Positions 51,601 through 61,985 of a DNA stretch of 64,000 nucleotides are shown here, one piece after another; positions within the stretch are counted from its first letter, which is position 1, and each line of letters begins with the position of its first letter. The stretch spans positions 700,119,501-700,183,500 of the forward strand of contig CM057454.1 in the NCBI GenBank assembly GCA_016271365.2, written 5' to 3'. This stretch comes from Neoceratodus forsteri. Its lineage: Eukaryota; Chordata; Ceratodontiformes; Ceratodontidae. The notes under the pieces were generated by a model. It ran no database searches. It worked only from the letters and a program-made list of their open reading frames with translations, and was not told the origin of the DNA. The position numbers were made by a program, and so were the translations under genes.

Positions 51601-54600
51601 TCTATTAAGGAACCTCACATTCAGTTCTCTAATGGGCAGCCAGCACAGAGTGCAGTAATAGTGTTATATGTTCTGACCTCCAAAAAGAAGTTTTAGATCA
51701 CCATGGATTCTGCAAGGAAAAAAAGACCCAATTCTTAAATACAGCACACATTTGTTTTTAGCTTGAAATTTATTTTCATGATTCAGTTACCAAGGATTCC
51801 TTATTTGAAATACAACATTCTCCTTTCAGTGGAGCAAAACATCTACCTAATTTTTATATTTCATTGCTGAGGAAGGTGGATACAGCATGGTCAAGTGATA
51901 AAACTACAGAACTGTGAAACAAGAAATCTAGATCAGTTCTCCACTGGCGCATCTCCTTCTGACTTTGCCTTTTTTTATTTATATTTTATGCTCTCTGGCA
52001 TGCTGCTTCACCCTCCAACTCACCCCCTGATGCTAGGACACACTCCACCATAGGAATTTAACCCCATGTGATTACCCCCTCATGGTGGGGCTGTCCTGAG
52101 TGATGGTAGTACCAAGGTGTCTCCATGCTGGCTATGCCCGGGACCAGCAACCAAGCAGGAGGTCCTAAGGGACAGAGTATTTTTCCATAATGTGAAGTTT
52201 CTCCCAGAAGGATGGGCATGCAGTGACACCATGATGTCACCCTGTGCACCTCCACGGAGATGTCAGCGTCTGCCCTTCCCTCCACCATGACAATGACAGG
52301 CTCTGGTGATCCCTCTCCAACTCACCACCAGGGGCCAGGTATGCACCAAGCACTGCAACTCTTCCCCAGGAGAGGAGACCAGCCCCATGGATGCTCATCC
52401 TTCTCTCCCTGGCTGGCCCTCCAGTGGCCCAAGTCTGCTTCCAAACCTGGGTCACCAGCATCACGAGTGGTTACACAACCACTGTATGAATCTGCCTTCT
52501 TGAACAAGAACTTTACTGGCAAGTGTTTGAGTTCTCCCAGCTAAAAATAGATAGAATCTGAATCCCACTGTAAAAAAGAAGTCGCCTCTCATTTGTGTTA
52601 TGTTGGGTAAAATGGAAGTTATTCAAAAGCGATGTATGGTACAAGACCTTTTATGATGACCTATAATCTCATCAAAGTCAAAGCTCATCCTATGCATTTT
52701 TGTAGCATAATTCTGTCAGTTTGCTAAAAAGGATATGTGTTTTTAATGTCACATCATTGTCAGTAACAAGAAAGATTTACAAAGTCAAACTACTGAGGGT
52801 GTATGATGAGACATGGAATCAAAGAGTTCAACTTGCAAACAGAGTACTGCACCTGATATAGCACTTTCTACTAAGCTGAAAATAACCTTCAAAATTCCAA
52901 AGGAAAAAATTTTACTACAATGTAAGAACTAGCTACCTTATAAAATTATCTCAGTTCAGTAAATGATAATAAAATGAATAGTTTTTAACTGTAATTTCTA
53001 ATAATCTTTTTGCTAGAAATGTAAGCCCAATTAAAGTTTAGTTTTTGGATGCATGCATCAGGGATTTGGTTACTTTATGGTGCTAGAAAAGTCTTAAAAC
53101 CTTTTTTCCATAACTCCTGTAGACAGCCATATTTAAGTAATTTTTATTTTGTGTTAATAATTCCCAGGGCTGTTTCAAATTATGAAATGTTTCATCAATG
53201 CTTTCCCATAGTTTGCAGTGTCAGAAATAATTTGATTTACTTCGAGAGTAATCCAAAATAAAATATGCACATTGGCAGAGTTTATTCAAATAAGACTTTC
53301 ACACCCTGGATGATATTACTGTATACAAAACTGGTGACAGATCTTCAAGCAATACATTATTAAAACGTAACAAACCATTTCTCATCATAGTTATAGTAGA
53401 TGTCTTTGGATTCAGTGGCAGGAATTTGATTCTTGCCAGCAATGTACTGTCATTTTTGGCATGTATAAAACTGAACACACTGTGATGACAACCCTCTCTA
53501 ATGTAAAGAAACACTGAGTAGAAAAATCATGTTTGCTAGTATCCATTCTAAGGATATCTACCTTTCCATTTCCTCCCATTGACTGGGATGGCTGCAGACC
53601 TAGGAGTCATCATGTGGTAGGATTAGTCACATTCATTTTACTATACTTAAAGTGGAGCATGCCAGGATACAAAGCTGTCATAGATTCCTACATGACAAAA
53701 TGAATTAACTGCCAATGAAATGTTATTGTTTTTTGCAGTACCTACGCAGAATTATGTAGTATTCTCCATTGTATTCTTTTAAGCTCCATTATACAGTACG
53801 TATCCACTAATTGACACTGTACTGTACTTCTGCCCTAACCTTTTATAGTCACTGCTCCCACTAATATTCTACAATTCTATGGATTGCCAGCATAGTAGGA
53901 ATGGATTCATCTACTCCAGTTTGATGGAGAACTGCATTAGAACTGTACAGTAAGTCATTTTTCCTATTCTGTTATAATTAAACTTTTAGAGGCCATTTAA
54001 TAAACTAAGTAAGGATGTGCAAGTACCTTAATTCAAATATTAAAACTTGGCACCCCAGATACAGTATTAAGCTATTCACTATTCAGTACTTTGTCAAATA
54101 AAAAAAAAATTAACAAAAACTCAATTCCCTTCCTGTGGCCATGGCTTGTCCCATGGCCAGCTTTCACCCCATCCCACTCATTCTGCACCCTCATGTTCCT
54201 TCCCCATTTTCCAGGAGAGAGTTTTCAAAGAAAGTATGATTTTGCCATCCTTTATATTGTGCCATGAGCCAACTTCATCTTGCAATTGCATTTCCTCCAT
54301 ATCTGAACCCTTCAATTTTCAAAATGTTAGAATTTAAAACTCAGGACTCCCTCCTGACCCCAATCAAGGATTTGGGTGTGTTGGCAATAGTAGTTATTTA
54401 CAGGCTACAGTAGTCCAACTGTCCCACTCAGACACGACATTAGTCTGCCTAGATTCAAATACACATACTGCTTGGTCATCCCTCTCAGTTATATGCATTT
54501 CACCCTATATCATCAGCTGTCATAGTAAATATGTTGTGGTGCATTCAGGGAGGGCAACAGAGCTAGCCTGGAAATGACTGGAAATAACTAGTATTCTCCC

Positions 54601-54779
54601 CTCCCCCAACAATTCTTGGATCAGAAGGAGGGTCAGGTTTAAAATTCTAGCACATTAGGAAGTGGGGGGTTAGTGATGGAGTCAGTACCTCGCCATACTG
54701 CCAAGCGCTTGAAAATTGTGTTTCATCTAAAAACATTATTTTGGGGAATGGGGAAGGGTTGAAGATAGGAACATGACTG
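51601..54779. other. Unassigned stretch, possibly intronic
   Basis: No feature could be supported. 52010-52560 is GC-richer, with several short open frames in both directions but no domain. A 71-codon minus-strand frame at 53299-53514 has ordinary composition but no splice sites that I can defend and no known family. Confidence 0.35.
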
Positions 54780-55399
54780 AGTTGGGAGAAGGGTTGCTAA
54801 GGGACAATATGCTTCTCTGTGGTTAAAATATTCATATTGTCCTTCACATCAAATGTTGTTCCTGGTTTATGAAAAACAGCAATAGTGGTTCCACTATGTA
54901 AGAAAGTTACAAAAATCATTACTTGAGAACTATTGTCCTATTTCAATTGTATCCGCATTAGCTAAGTTACAGGAGAAAATTGTACGTGCCCAGTTGACTA
55001 ACTGTATTGCGCTGTATGGTTTACTATGTGGGAAGCAGCATGGATTCTGAAAACATCATGGCACCAACATGACCTTGGTTGGGTTCATGAACACTATTCA
55101 TGATGCAATCGACCGGGGTATGGTGATTGGTGCTGTATATGTGGACCTGACCAAGGCCTTTGATTTGGTTGACCATGATGCATTAATTAATAAACTATCT
55201 GAGCTTGGTCTAGGATCCCCTTTTCTTGTCTGGTTAGTGGACTGTTTGAATGGCAGAAAACAGATTCTTAAAATTGAGAACATTGTTTCCAGGGCTAATC
55301 TAATACATAGTAGAGTTCCCCAAGGATCAGTCTTGGAGCCTCTCCTCTTTTCTGTTTATGTCAACAGTCTGCCAGTAGTCTGCAAAACTGTGCATAAGA

Positions 55400-55664
55400 C
55401 AAGTGGGGGTGGGGTTGACTACAGGACTCAGGTGTCATAAGCCAGATAAAGTCAATTAATGAGCAAGAAAAGCTCACACTCAAAGCCACAGCAACAATAC
55501 CACACCAAAAGATACAATCTAAAAAACTTTTATTTATTTACAAAAAGTACCAAAAGCTTTGCATATAGCTATTGCACTCCCAGATCCTGCACAAGACACC
55601 CAAGGGCATTTTGTGCCCCAAAGGCACTTTATCAAGGGTGGCTTTGAGTATGAGCTTTCCTTGC
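55400..55664 (-). mobile_element. Short hammerhead-bearing insertion in the old L2
   Basis: Separates RT motif B from motif C of the host LINE. Contains a hammerhead-like fold on the minus strand (55597-55640) and, on the same strand, TTTTTGTAAATAAATAAAAG. No coding. Duplicated target bases were not resolved. Confidence 0.55.
55597..55640 (-). ncRNA. Degenerate hammerhead-like motif
   Basis: Minus strand: stem I CACCC, core TTGATAA (consensus CUGAUGA), stem II GTGCC-TTTGG-GGCAC (5 bp, intact), AAAA (consensus GAAA), short linker, stem I partner GGGTG. Folding is conserved while core bases are mutated. Confidence 0.5.
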
Positions 55665-56303
55665 TCTTGAAACCTGTACATATTCTTCTTTATGCAGATG
55701 ATGCAGTAACATATGTTCATAGCAAGGACATTAATGAAATCAACCGAGTTCTGAGTAATAGCTTTAAAAACTTACAAGCATGGTTTATCAAGGAAAAAAT
55801 GGTACTGAACTTCCAAAAAACTCAATCAACATTGTTTTGCATTAATTTAAAGTTGAAAAAACTGTCCCAACATTTTTTTTATTGAAGCTGGCAACAGTGT
55901 CTGTTTGGAAAAGGTTGATTGTTTTAAGCATCTGGGCATACACTTGGACTATACTCTTACTTTTGATATTCATATTCAGAAAACTACTAGTCTTGTTCAC
56001 CAATGTCTTGGTTCTTTATACAGAATCTGAAAAAATGTAATACCCAAAACCAGAATTAACATAGAATAAGCAAATTTACTTCCCTTATTGGAATATGGTT
56101 TATTTGTCATTGATGCTGCTAGTAAATCAGTATTACATCAAAAGCATTCGCTTTATTATAAGATCACTAAATTTGCATCTGGAAGTGATAGTCACTGTCA
56201 TTCTCTAAAAATTTTAAAATGGCTACAACCAGAGTTGAAATCTAAGTTGACACTTGCTAGTTTCATAATGAAAACTTAACATACAGTACTAAGGCTCCAA
56301 CTT

Positions 56304-57513
56304 ACTTTTTTATTTATTTATTTATTTATTTATTAATTAATTAAAGAGATTTACCAGATAAGCATACTGAGCGGGAATCCACTCATTTCCAGATGCGACC
56401 TGGAGTTACATTATATTAAAATGCTAAATTACAATAGGTACATAGGCAATGTTGCTGTGAAACAGGTACATAATGATACATGCATCAGGTACAACAGGCA
56501 CAGAAAGGGGTGAGACAACAGGTCCAGAGATGTTACAGGCATGACTTATGCATTCGTTGTTTAGTTACAAAGTTAACGCCGAGTGCATAATACAACACTG
56601 GAGTCTGTGACCATAGACATTTCATACAGTGACCATGGAGAAAGAGAACAAAAGAGACAGGGACAGCACAAGAATAATACAGTTGTTTGCATAAGTGCCC
56701 CATTAAGTCACATTTTGATGCTTCATTTTATCAGATCTAGCCTGCAGGTTACAGTTACAAATGTCAGAGAAGTGGGCCTGAAGAAGAGTGTACATGGTCC
56801 TAAGGGTGGTGGACTGCCTGATTTCTGCTGGGAAGTTATTCCAGAGTGTGGGCAGCCTGTATTTGAAAGCTGATTGGCCCTTTGAGGTACGCGTGAATGG
56901 GATTTGTAGTAGTTTAGAGTCAGTGCCCCACAAAGAGTAGGCCAGGGAGGGTTGGGTTGATAGAGCTGAACTGAGATAAGAGGGGAGGGAGTTTGACCAG
57001 TGCTTAGCTATGAGATTAGTGCAGTGAAGCTGTCACCTGAAGTGCAGTGAAAGGAGACCTAGGGCGGTATATAGGTGACAGTGGTGGGTGGTAGGTGGGC
57101 ATCCTAGGATAAGGCGACAGAAGGAATGAAAAAGGGGGTCCAGGTTGGCAAGGGTGGATAGAGAGGCTGCGCTGTAGACCACGTCACCATAGTCGAAGAT
57201 TGGGAGAATCATTTTGTTCACTGGCTCTCTCCTGACTGGGGTGGTTAGGCACCCTTTGTTGCGGTAAAGGGCTCCTAGTTTCGGGTGCAGTTTTTTCTGG
57301 AAGGAGTCTATGTGGACGGAGAAGTCCAAGTGATGATCCGGTCATACCCCCAGATACCTAAAGGAGGTGCAGGATTCCAGGGTGGTTCCATCCAGCATTT
57401 GAAAAGTGGGTGGAACTGCTAGCTGGGAGATTCTGGGCTGTGTGCCGAAAGTTATGGATACAGTTTTCTTAGCATTGAGGACAAGTTGGTTGGAGCTAAG
57501 CCAAGTTTTTAGA
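56304..57513 (-). mobile_element. L2 LINE, 5'-truncated (minus), inserted in the older L2
   Basis: The tail is the (TTTA)n tract at 56307-56345 on the plus strand. The minus-strand 3' UTR has GGAAATGAGTGGATTCC and CTGGTAAAT. CCAACTT flanks both ends (56297-56303, 57514-57520). Only the RT C-terminal third is present. Confidence 0.8.
56703..57500 (-). pseudogene. L2 RT C-terminal domain
   Basis: Minus strand: LSSNQLVLNAKKTVSITFGT, SFRYLGV, one stop, DFSVHIDSFQKKLHPKLGAL, YRNKGC, ILPIFDYGDVVYSAASLSTL, HHCHLYTALGLLSLHFR, then after a frameshift GQSAFKYRLPTLWNNFPAEI. This is the thumb/C-terminal part of L2 ORF2; the catalytic palm is absent owing to 5' truncation. Confidence 0.8.
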
Positions 57514-57915
57514 CCAACTTGTGCTTGTTAATTTGCCTTCATCTCGCTCAGTCTCTAAAAATCTTATCACAATTCCATTGTTTCAAACAAATTTGGGACA
57601 GCACACCTTCAGCTATTGGGCTTCTATAATTTGGAACACAGTTCCTCCATCTATAAGAGAATCTAAAACTATTTCTGCTTTTACAAAAATTTAGATTTTT
57701 TTTGTTTTTTGTTATACAGTCAGTGTCTATGATGTTATATGTAATCTGTTTTGTGTTATCATCTTGCAATTGTATTTGTATTTCTTACACTGTTTGTAAT
57801 GACTGCTGTAAACTTTTTTTATTGACTGTGCTAAAGCATCCAGGTCATACCTGAAAAAAGCATTTTTTTGCCAGTGTACTTACCTAGTTACCAAATTTAA
57901 ATAAATAAATAAATA

Positions 57916-58170
57916 GTCACCAAGGAAAGGAAAGTGTTTTGTACATTTTATTATTTTTTTTAAATCCTCGAATACGACTACCACAAAAAGTGAAACAAAA
58001 TTCTTGATACTCAGTCATGAGTACTGAGTACCCTATTATTCATGGCATATGGGAATTCATATTCAGGGCAAGCTCACCTTTAAAAGTTTTTTGGTGTATC
58101 TGATTGACTTACCAGTGTTAAGTACAATTTTATAGATGTATGAACAATATAAAGTTGGGCAATAGACATA
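57916..58170. other. Short AT-rich spacer
   Basis: No feature recognised. Confidence 0.4.
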
Positions 58171-58514
58171 GAACCCAATTCTCAAAGCTCCCAGGGTAAT
58201 GCAAGGGGCTTGCATCCCAATGATTGGCACAAAGTGCCCCTTGCATCAAATGATGCCCCAGGAGCAATACACAAAGGCAGGCTGTGCCTACAGCATGCAG
58301 CCTGCACTGAAAGCAGCTTGCACCACCCTTGCACCACACACTGTGCTGCAGAATGGCACCAGGGACTTGCAGCAGATGCAGGCTGCCAAATCCCTGAAAT
58401 GGGATTCACAAAACTCCCCAGGAGGGCAAATTTCTAAGTACCATTAGACCAGCCAGAGCTGATCTAAGGGTACTTAGAAAATTATCCACTGGCAGAGTTG
58501 ACCAGTAACAGCAA

Positions 58515-58665
58515 TGTAGTCATTTTGTTTGATTTGTTTGTCTGTACCCTATATTTATTGTCCACAGGTCAGGCTGGAAGAAAGGCCTTTGGTCCAGTGC
58601 CCTTCCCTGGTTAACAAATGGAATGAATGAATGAATGAATGAATGAATGAATGAATGAAAATAAA
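58515..58665 (+). mobile_element. L2 3' end with (GAAT)n tail
   Basis: CAGTGCCCTTCCCTGGTTAA, then about nine GAAT units (58622-58660). CCTGGTTAA followed by a tetranucleotide tail is the usual L2 3' terminus. Confidence 0.65.
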
Positions 58666-58859
58666 TGTGCCATTGTCCCTCCCATGTCCATAATAAATAT
58701 GTGTGTTGTATACTGACCTTGTGGTCTAGTGAACCCCCAACCCCCGAGTACCCCCACAAAAACAAACAGTATTCAAAAACTCCTCGCTGGTGATCTACTG
58801 GACCCCCTCCTCGATCCCCAATGTCCCCATGATGTATTAATGTATAAAACATTCAGGTG

Positions 58860-59330
58860 CTCTAGCGGCATCCCCTCCTCCCAAGCTCCGATCCCCTGTT
58901 ATGCCATATCATGTAATGGTGAGTAGTATAGTGGCCCCCCACCCCAGTAGGCAGTGTCCCTCACCCTGCTCCCCCATCACCATATCTAGCTGGCAACTGC
59001 CACAGCCAATCATTCACCACCATGGCCAGCTGCAGACTGAGCTCTTAAGGAGTGCTTACTGTTTACAGTATTGCGTTCAGTGATTAACAGCTGTCACTGA
59101 ATGCATACTGTATACAGTACATGCTCCTTCAGAGCTCAGTTGGGGGCTGGCCATGGTAGTGAGTGGTGGGCTATGCCAGTCACTGGCTCAATATGGGTAT
59201 GGGGGAGCAGAGTGGGGGAGACTGCCTACCGGGGGGCCACTATACCACTGACCATTTCATGATATGGCATAACGGGGATCAGGGATTGGGGGAGGGGGTA
59301 CTGCTAGATCACTAGGGAGTTTTATACATT
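58860..59330. repeat. Palindromic core of copy C
   Basis: Arms 58860-59088 and 59094-59330. Matched pieces include ACCACCATGGCCAGC, GAGCTCTTAAGGAG/CTCCTTCAGAGCTC and TACAGTA...TACTGTA around a GATTAACAGCTGTCACTG centre. Confidence 0.65.
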
Positions 59331-59680
59331 AATACATCATGGGGACATTGGGGAATGGGAAGGGGGGACTACAAGACCACCAAGGACTTATGCTAATTAA
59401 GTAATCCACAGAATCCATGGGGACATTGGGGAGGGGGTCTACTAATCCACCAGGGAATTTCTTGGAATATTACCACACAGCCACCCACAGCTTGTGGCAC
59501 CCATTCCAGGTGCTCCCTCTGTTCGACATACTGCTAGGGTTGCCTCAAGTCACAGGACTTTGCCGTTGGAACCCTACCTGATTGAGAATTGGGTGCATGG
59601 TCCCTGGTGCTCCCAGGTTTCCCACAGCCCTAGATCACTGCACCTTGTGGCAGTCTAGGAGCTTTTTGAGAATCGGGCCC

Positions 59681-60470
59681 ATAGACTTCAAAAAGGCCTA
59701 TGGCACTAAGATGCATGATAACCTTCTTTTCAGAGTATATCAGTGCAGTATATAGTACATAAGACATATACAAGGTGGACTGTGAACTGGCTTGGGGATA
59801 CTGTAGAAAGCAGATGGCTGTGGCTGATGGCACTACTCTGAGTTGAGAGGGGTACTAAGTGGCATCTCTAAGGGATTGTGCAGGGGCCACAGCTTTTCAA
59901 CACTGTCATCAATGATTTGGAAACAGGAACTTCCAACAGGCTGCTTAAGTGTGATGATGACCATAAAGCTTGCCAAGGTGGTCAGCTCATGGAGTCTTTG
60001 GTTCTGTGTAGCAAATATAACATGCTATACTTCTGTTTTTCAATTGTTCAACCAGGAGTGGCACACTATGCTGAAAACTTGTTTGCAGGTGTGATCTGGG
60101 AGCACAGGGAAGTTAAGCGTCTTGCTCAGGATCACACAGTATGCAAGTGGGGGTTGTAGGATTCAAACCCAGGTCTCCAGACTTGCAGCTCAGAGCCTTA
60201 AACCACTGTGCTATACTGCCTCCCAACACTTGAAGAGGAAAAGCAGAGGTAGGACTTACACACTGTGTGTGACACCTGGTACTGCAGCTGAGTAGTAGAA
60301 TCACTTGGGTGTCATAGCAGACAAGATGCTAAAGCTTTACAAACAGTGTGTGGCTGCTGTCAAGAAGGCTGGAAGAATGGGGGAGGTAATCTTTCCATTT
60401 TGCAATTCATTGTGCACAGCTCTGGGCCCCCCTGAGACAAGCAGGGTAAGACCCTATTTCATTTGTTATA
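59681..60470 (+). pseudogene. CR1-like reverse transcriptase remnant
   Basis: Plus strand, broken frames: IDFKKAYGTKMHDNLLFRVY (motif A region), LSGISKGLCRG/HSFSTLSSMIW and FNTVINDLETGTSNRLLKCD (motif B and following; FADDTK altered to CDDDHK), then after the MIR-like SINE LGVIADKMLKLYKQCVAAVK and KAGRM (C-terminal region). The order is that of CR1-group RT. Motif C has lost its first residues. It begins exactly at the right end of copy C. Confidence 0.65.
60092..60226 (-). mobile_element. MIR-like CORE-SINE (tRNA-derived)
   Basis: On the minus strand: a Pol III A-box-like TAGCACAGTGGTTTAAGG, a B box GGTTTGAATCC (60169-60159), then TGTGTGATCCTGAGCAAG and CTTAACTTCCCTGTG, the CORE segment of MIR-type SINEs. 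The tRNA-like part is too diverged to be a tRNA gene. Confidence 0.75.
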
Positions 60471-61479
60471 AAGAGAGTGTTAAAAGCAAGGATTTAGTTT
60501 GTCTGCTCCCATTCTGTCATGTGACTGTCTTTTGCTTGTCTGATCGCACAATCAGATTTTCCTTGTGGCACCTAGGAACTGGCCACTTTGATTGTCTCAC
60601 AGTTTCCCCCTATTATCTCCCTTCCTTGACTTGCTGTTTGTTTTCTTTCTTTCTTCCCTTGCTTCTCTGTGGTTAAACAATATATGTAAATCTTTATGTG
60701 ACTCTGGCATCCATTGGTTTGCAAATGTATATAATTATACTTTTGAAATTACTGCAGAAAGCTATTTGGAGTTATTACAAAATGTATCAATCTATAACAC
60801 GGGGCACTGGCCTTGAGAACAGTTTGACCTCATCAAGTTCATTTGCAGAATTGTCAAAAGGAAAGAAATGCTGGGACAAAATATATTATTTTGTTGCACC
60901 TTTTGAGACTGGATGTGCTCTATTGGCTGGTCACAGGAAAGAAATTGACAAAGTTCTGATATATTTTGTGAGAAACAATAAAGTAATCTATACCAACAGG
61001 ATGCAAAGTTTAAACTGCAAAGAAATGACATCTTATAGAAAGAGAGGAATGTTTTGTTTAGGGAGTTTTAGAGAGATGGAGATTTAGAGCTAGTCTTAGA
61101 TGTAAGCCTTTGTTTGCATGAACTTCTGTTTTGAAGAGCTGTCCTGTACAATTGTTTCTTTTTTTATTGTTTTTATAATAGTAAAGTGCTACTTGTGAAT
61201 TTTATAACTTCTCCTGGTTTGCCTATGCTTCCTAACCTATGCCTCTAAGACACTTCCAATACAAAAAGAACAGTTAGGCAGCAAAGTTGGTGTAGTGCTG
61301 GGCCATCAAAATAACCAAGGTTGTAGAGGATGAAAGCTATAAGGAAAAACTGAAGGCTCATCCTGGAAAAGAGGGGGCTGGGGCGAAGGGTATTATCACA
61401 GTCTTCTGTATATAAAGCATACTAAAAAGGTCAAATAGATGGAAATGTGTGATCTGGCATGTTTCAATAGGATAAGTGG
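60471..61479. other. Unassigned sequence
   Basis: Contains a 129-codon open frame at 60698-61087 (…LSKGKKCWDKIYYFVAPFET…) with no family I recognise and no defensible splice sites. AT-rich. Confidence 0.35.
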
Positions 61480-61600
61480 ACACAAAACATGATAATTTCA
61501 GGGTTAAAATTAGACAGCACTTCATCTCTGAGAAGGCGTGGAACCAATGGCTACTATTGGAGGCAGTGGACAATAAGACTGTATAGCCCTTCCAAGGTAA
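61480..61600 (+). mobile_element. CR1 3' UTR scrap
   Basis: GACAGCACTTCATCTCTGAG, then GTGGAACC...CTACTATTGGAGGCAGTGGA, matching the CR1 3'-region pattern (in reverse: TTTCACTGAAAGAGTGGTG-type words seen near 19660 and 34400). Confidence 0.4.
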
Positions 61601-61914
61601 GTCTGGGCAAATTTATGCTTTCTATGCAAATAACAGTACAGGGTACCATGGGTAGTAGGGTTAGTAAGAAAGTCACATAGATTAGTGCATAACTGGACAG
61701 CTTTCTTGTCAGTCTCTGGTTATGAAATGGAGGTGGAAGATTTGATTGACCTAGAATCACTTCTGACCTTACTTTACTTTTACTCTATTATGAATAAACA
61801 GTTTTACATTCTTCACCTGCAGAGCTCAATATTAATGCATTTGCACCAAGATAACAATAGATGAACTTAAGTAAGCAATAAAACATGAGGGTGTGTAGAT
61901 TATACATTTGTAAC

Positions 61915-61985
61915 ACACAGCCAGGGGCATAGTGAGGCACGAGGCTACAGAGTGTCTTATTGCTCTTATAAAATGGATCAGTGTA
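61915..61985. repeat. Orphan end of the 47065-type inverted-repeat element
   Basis: GAGTGTCTTATTGCTCTTAT, then AAAATGGATC, matching GAGTGTGTTATTGTGCTTAT near 50645. No partner end was located. Confidence 0.45.

Larger units (their letters stand above)
54940..55880 (+). pseudogene. L2-like reverse transcriptase, split
   Basis: Part 1: PISIVSALAKLQEKIV-like remnant (54940-54990), GKQHGF*KHHGTNMTLV (one stop), GAVYVDLTKAFDLVDHDALI (motif A), FLVWLVDCLNGRKQILKI, SRVPQGSVLEPLLFSVYVNS (motif B). Part 2 after the insertion: [19 protein letters not shown] (motif C, 55680 on), NLQAWFIKEKMVLNFQKTQS. Catalytic D and YADD are retained. The C-terminal part continues in broken frames to 56290. Confidence 0.8.
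54780..57915 (+). mobile_element. Old L2-like LINE carrying two later insertions
   Basis: RT core at 54940-55395, resumed at 55665-56290, C-terminal end at 57521-57700, 3' UTR and (AAAT)n tail at 57895-57915. Interrupted by a hammerhead-bearing insertion (~55400-55664) and by a minus-strand L2 (56304-57513) with flanking CCAACTT duplications. Confidence 0.8.
58171..59680. mobile_element. GGGCCC-family DNA transposon, copy C, with palindromic core
   Basis: Left GAACCCAATTCTCAAAGCTC and right, on the opposite strand, GGGCCCGATTCTCAAAAAGC are inverted ends. ATAGAC flanks both (58164-58169 and 59681-59686), a possible target duplication. The core 58860-59330 is an imperfect palindrome centred near 59091, and shares CCATGGCCAGCTGC with the core of copy B, so the two are related. 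An L2 3' end is inserted at ~58515-58665. No transposase. Confidence 0.65.

Noticed and set aside
53299..53514. Host exon on the minus strand
   Set aside because: Open for 71 codons but no convincing acceptor/donor pair and no recognised protein.
60159..60214. tRNA gene
   Set aside because: Only A- and B-box-like parts of a SINE; no cloverleaf, and a CORE segment follows.
61489..61605. Host exon with acceptor TTTCAG and donor GTAAGT
   Set aside because: The splice-like words flank sequence that matches CR1 3' UTR patterns; more simply a LINE scrap.
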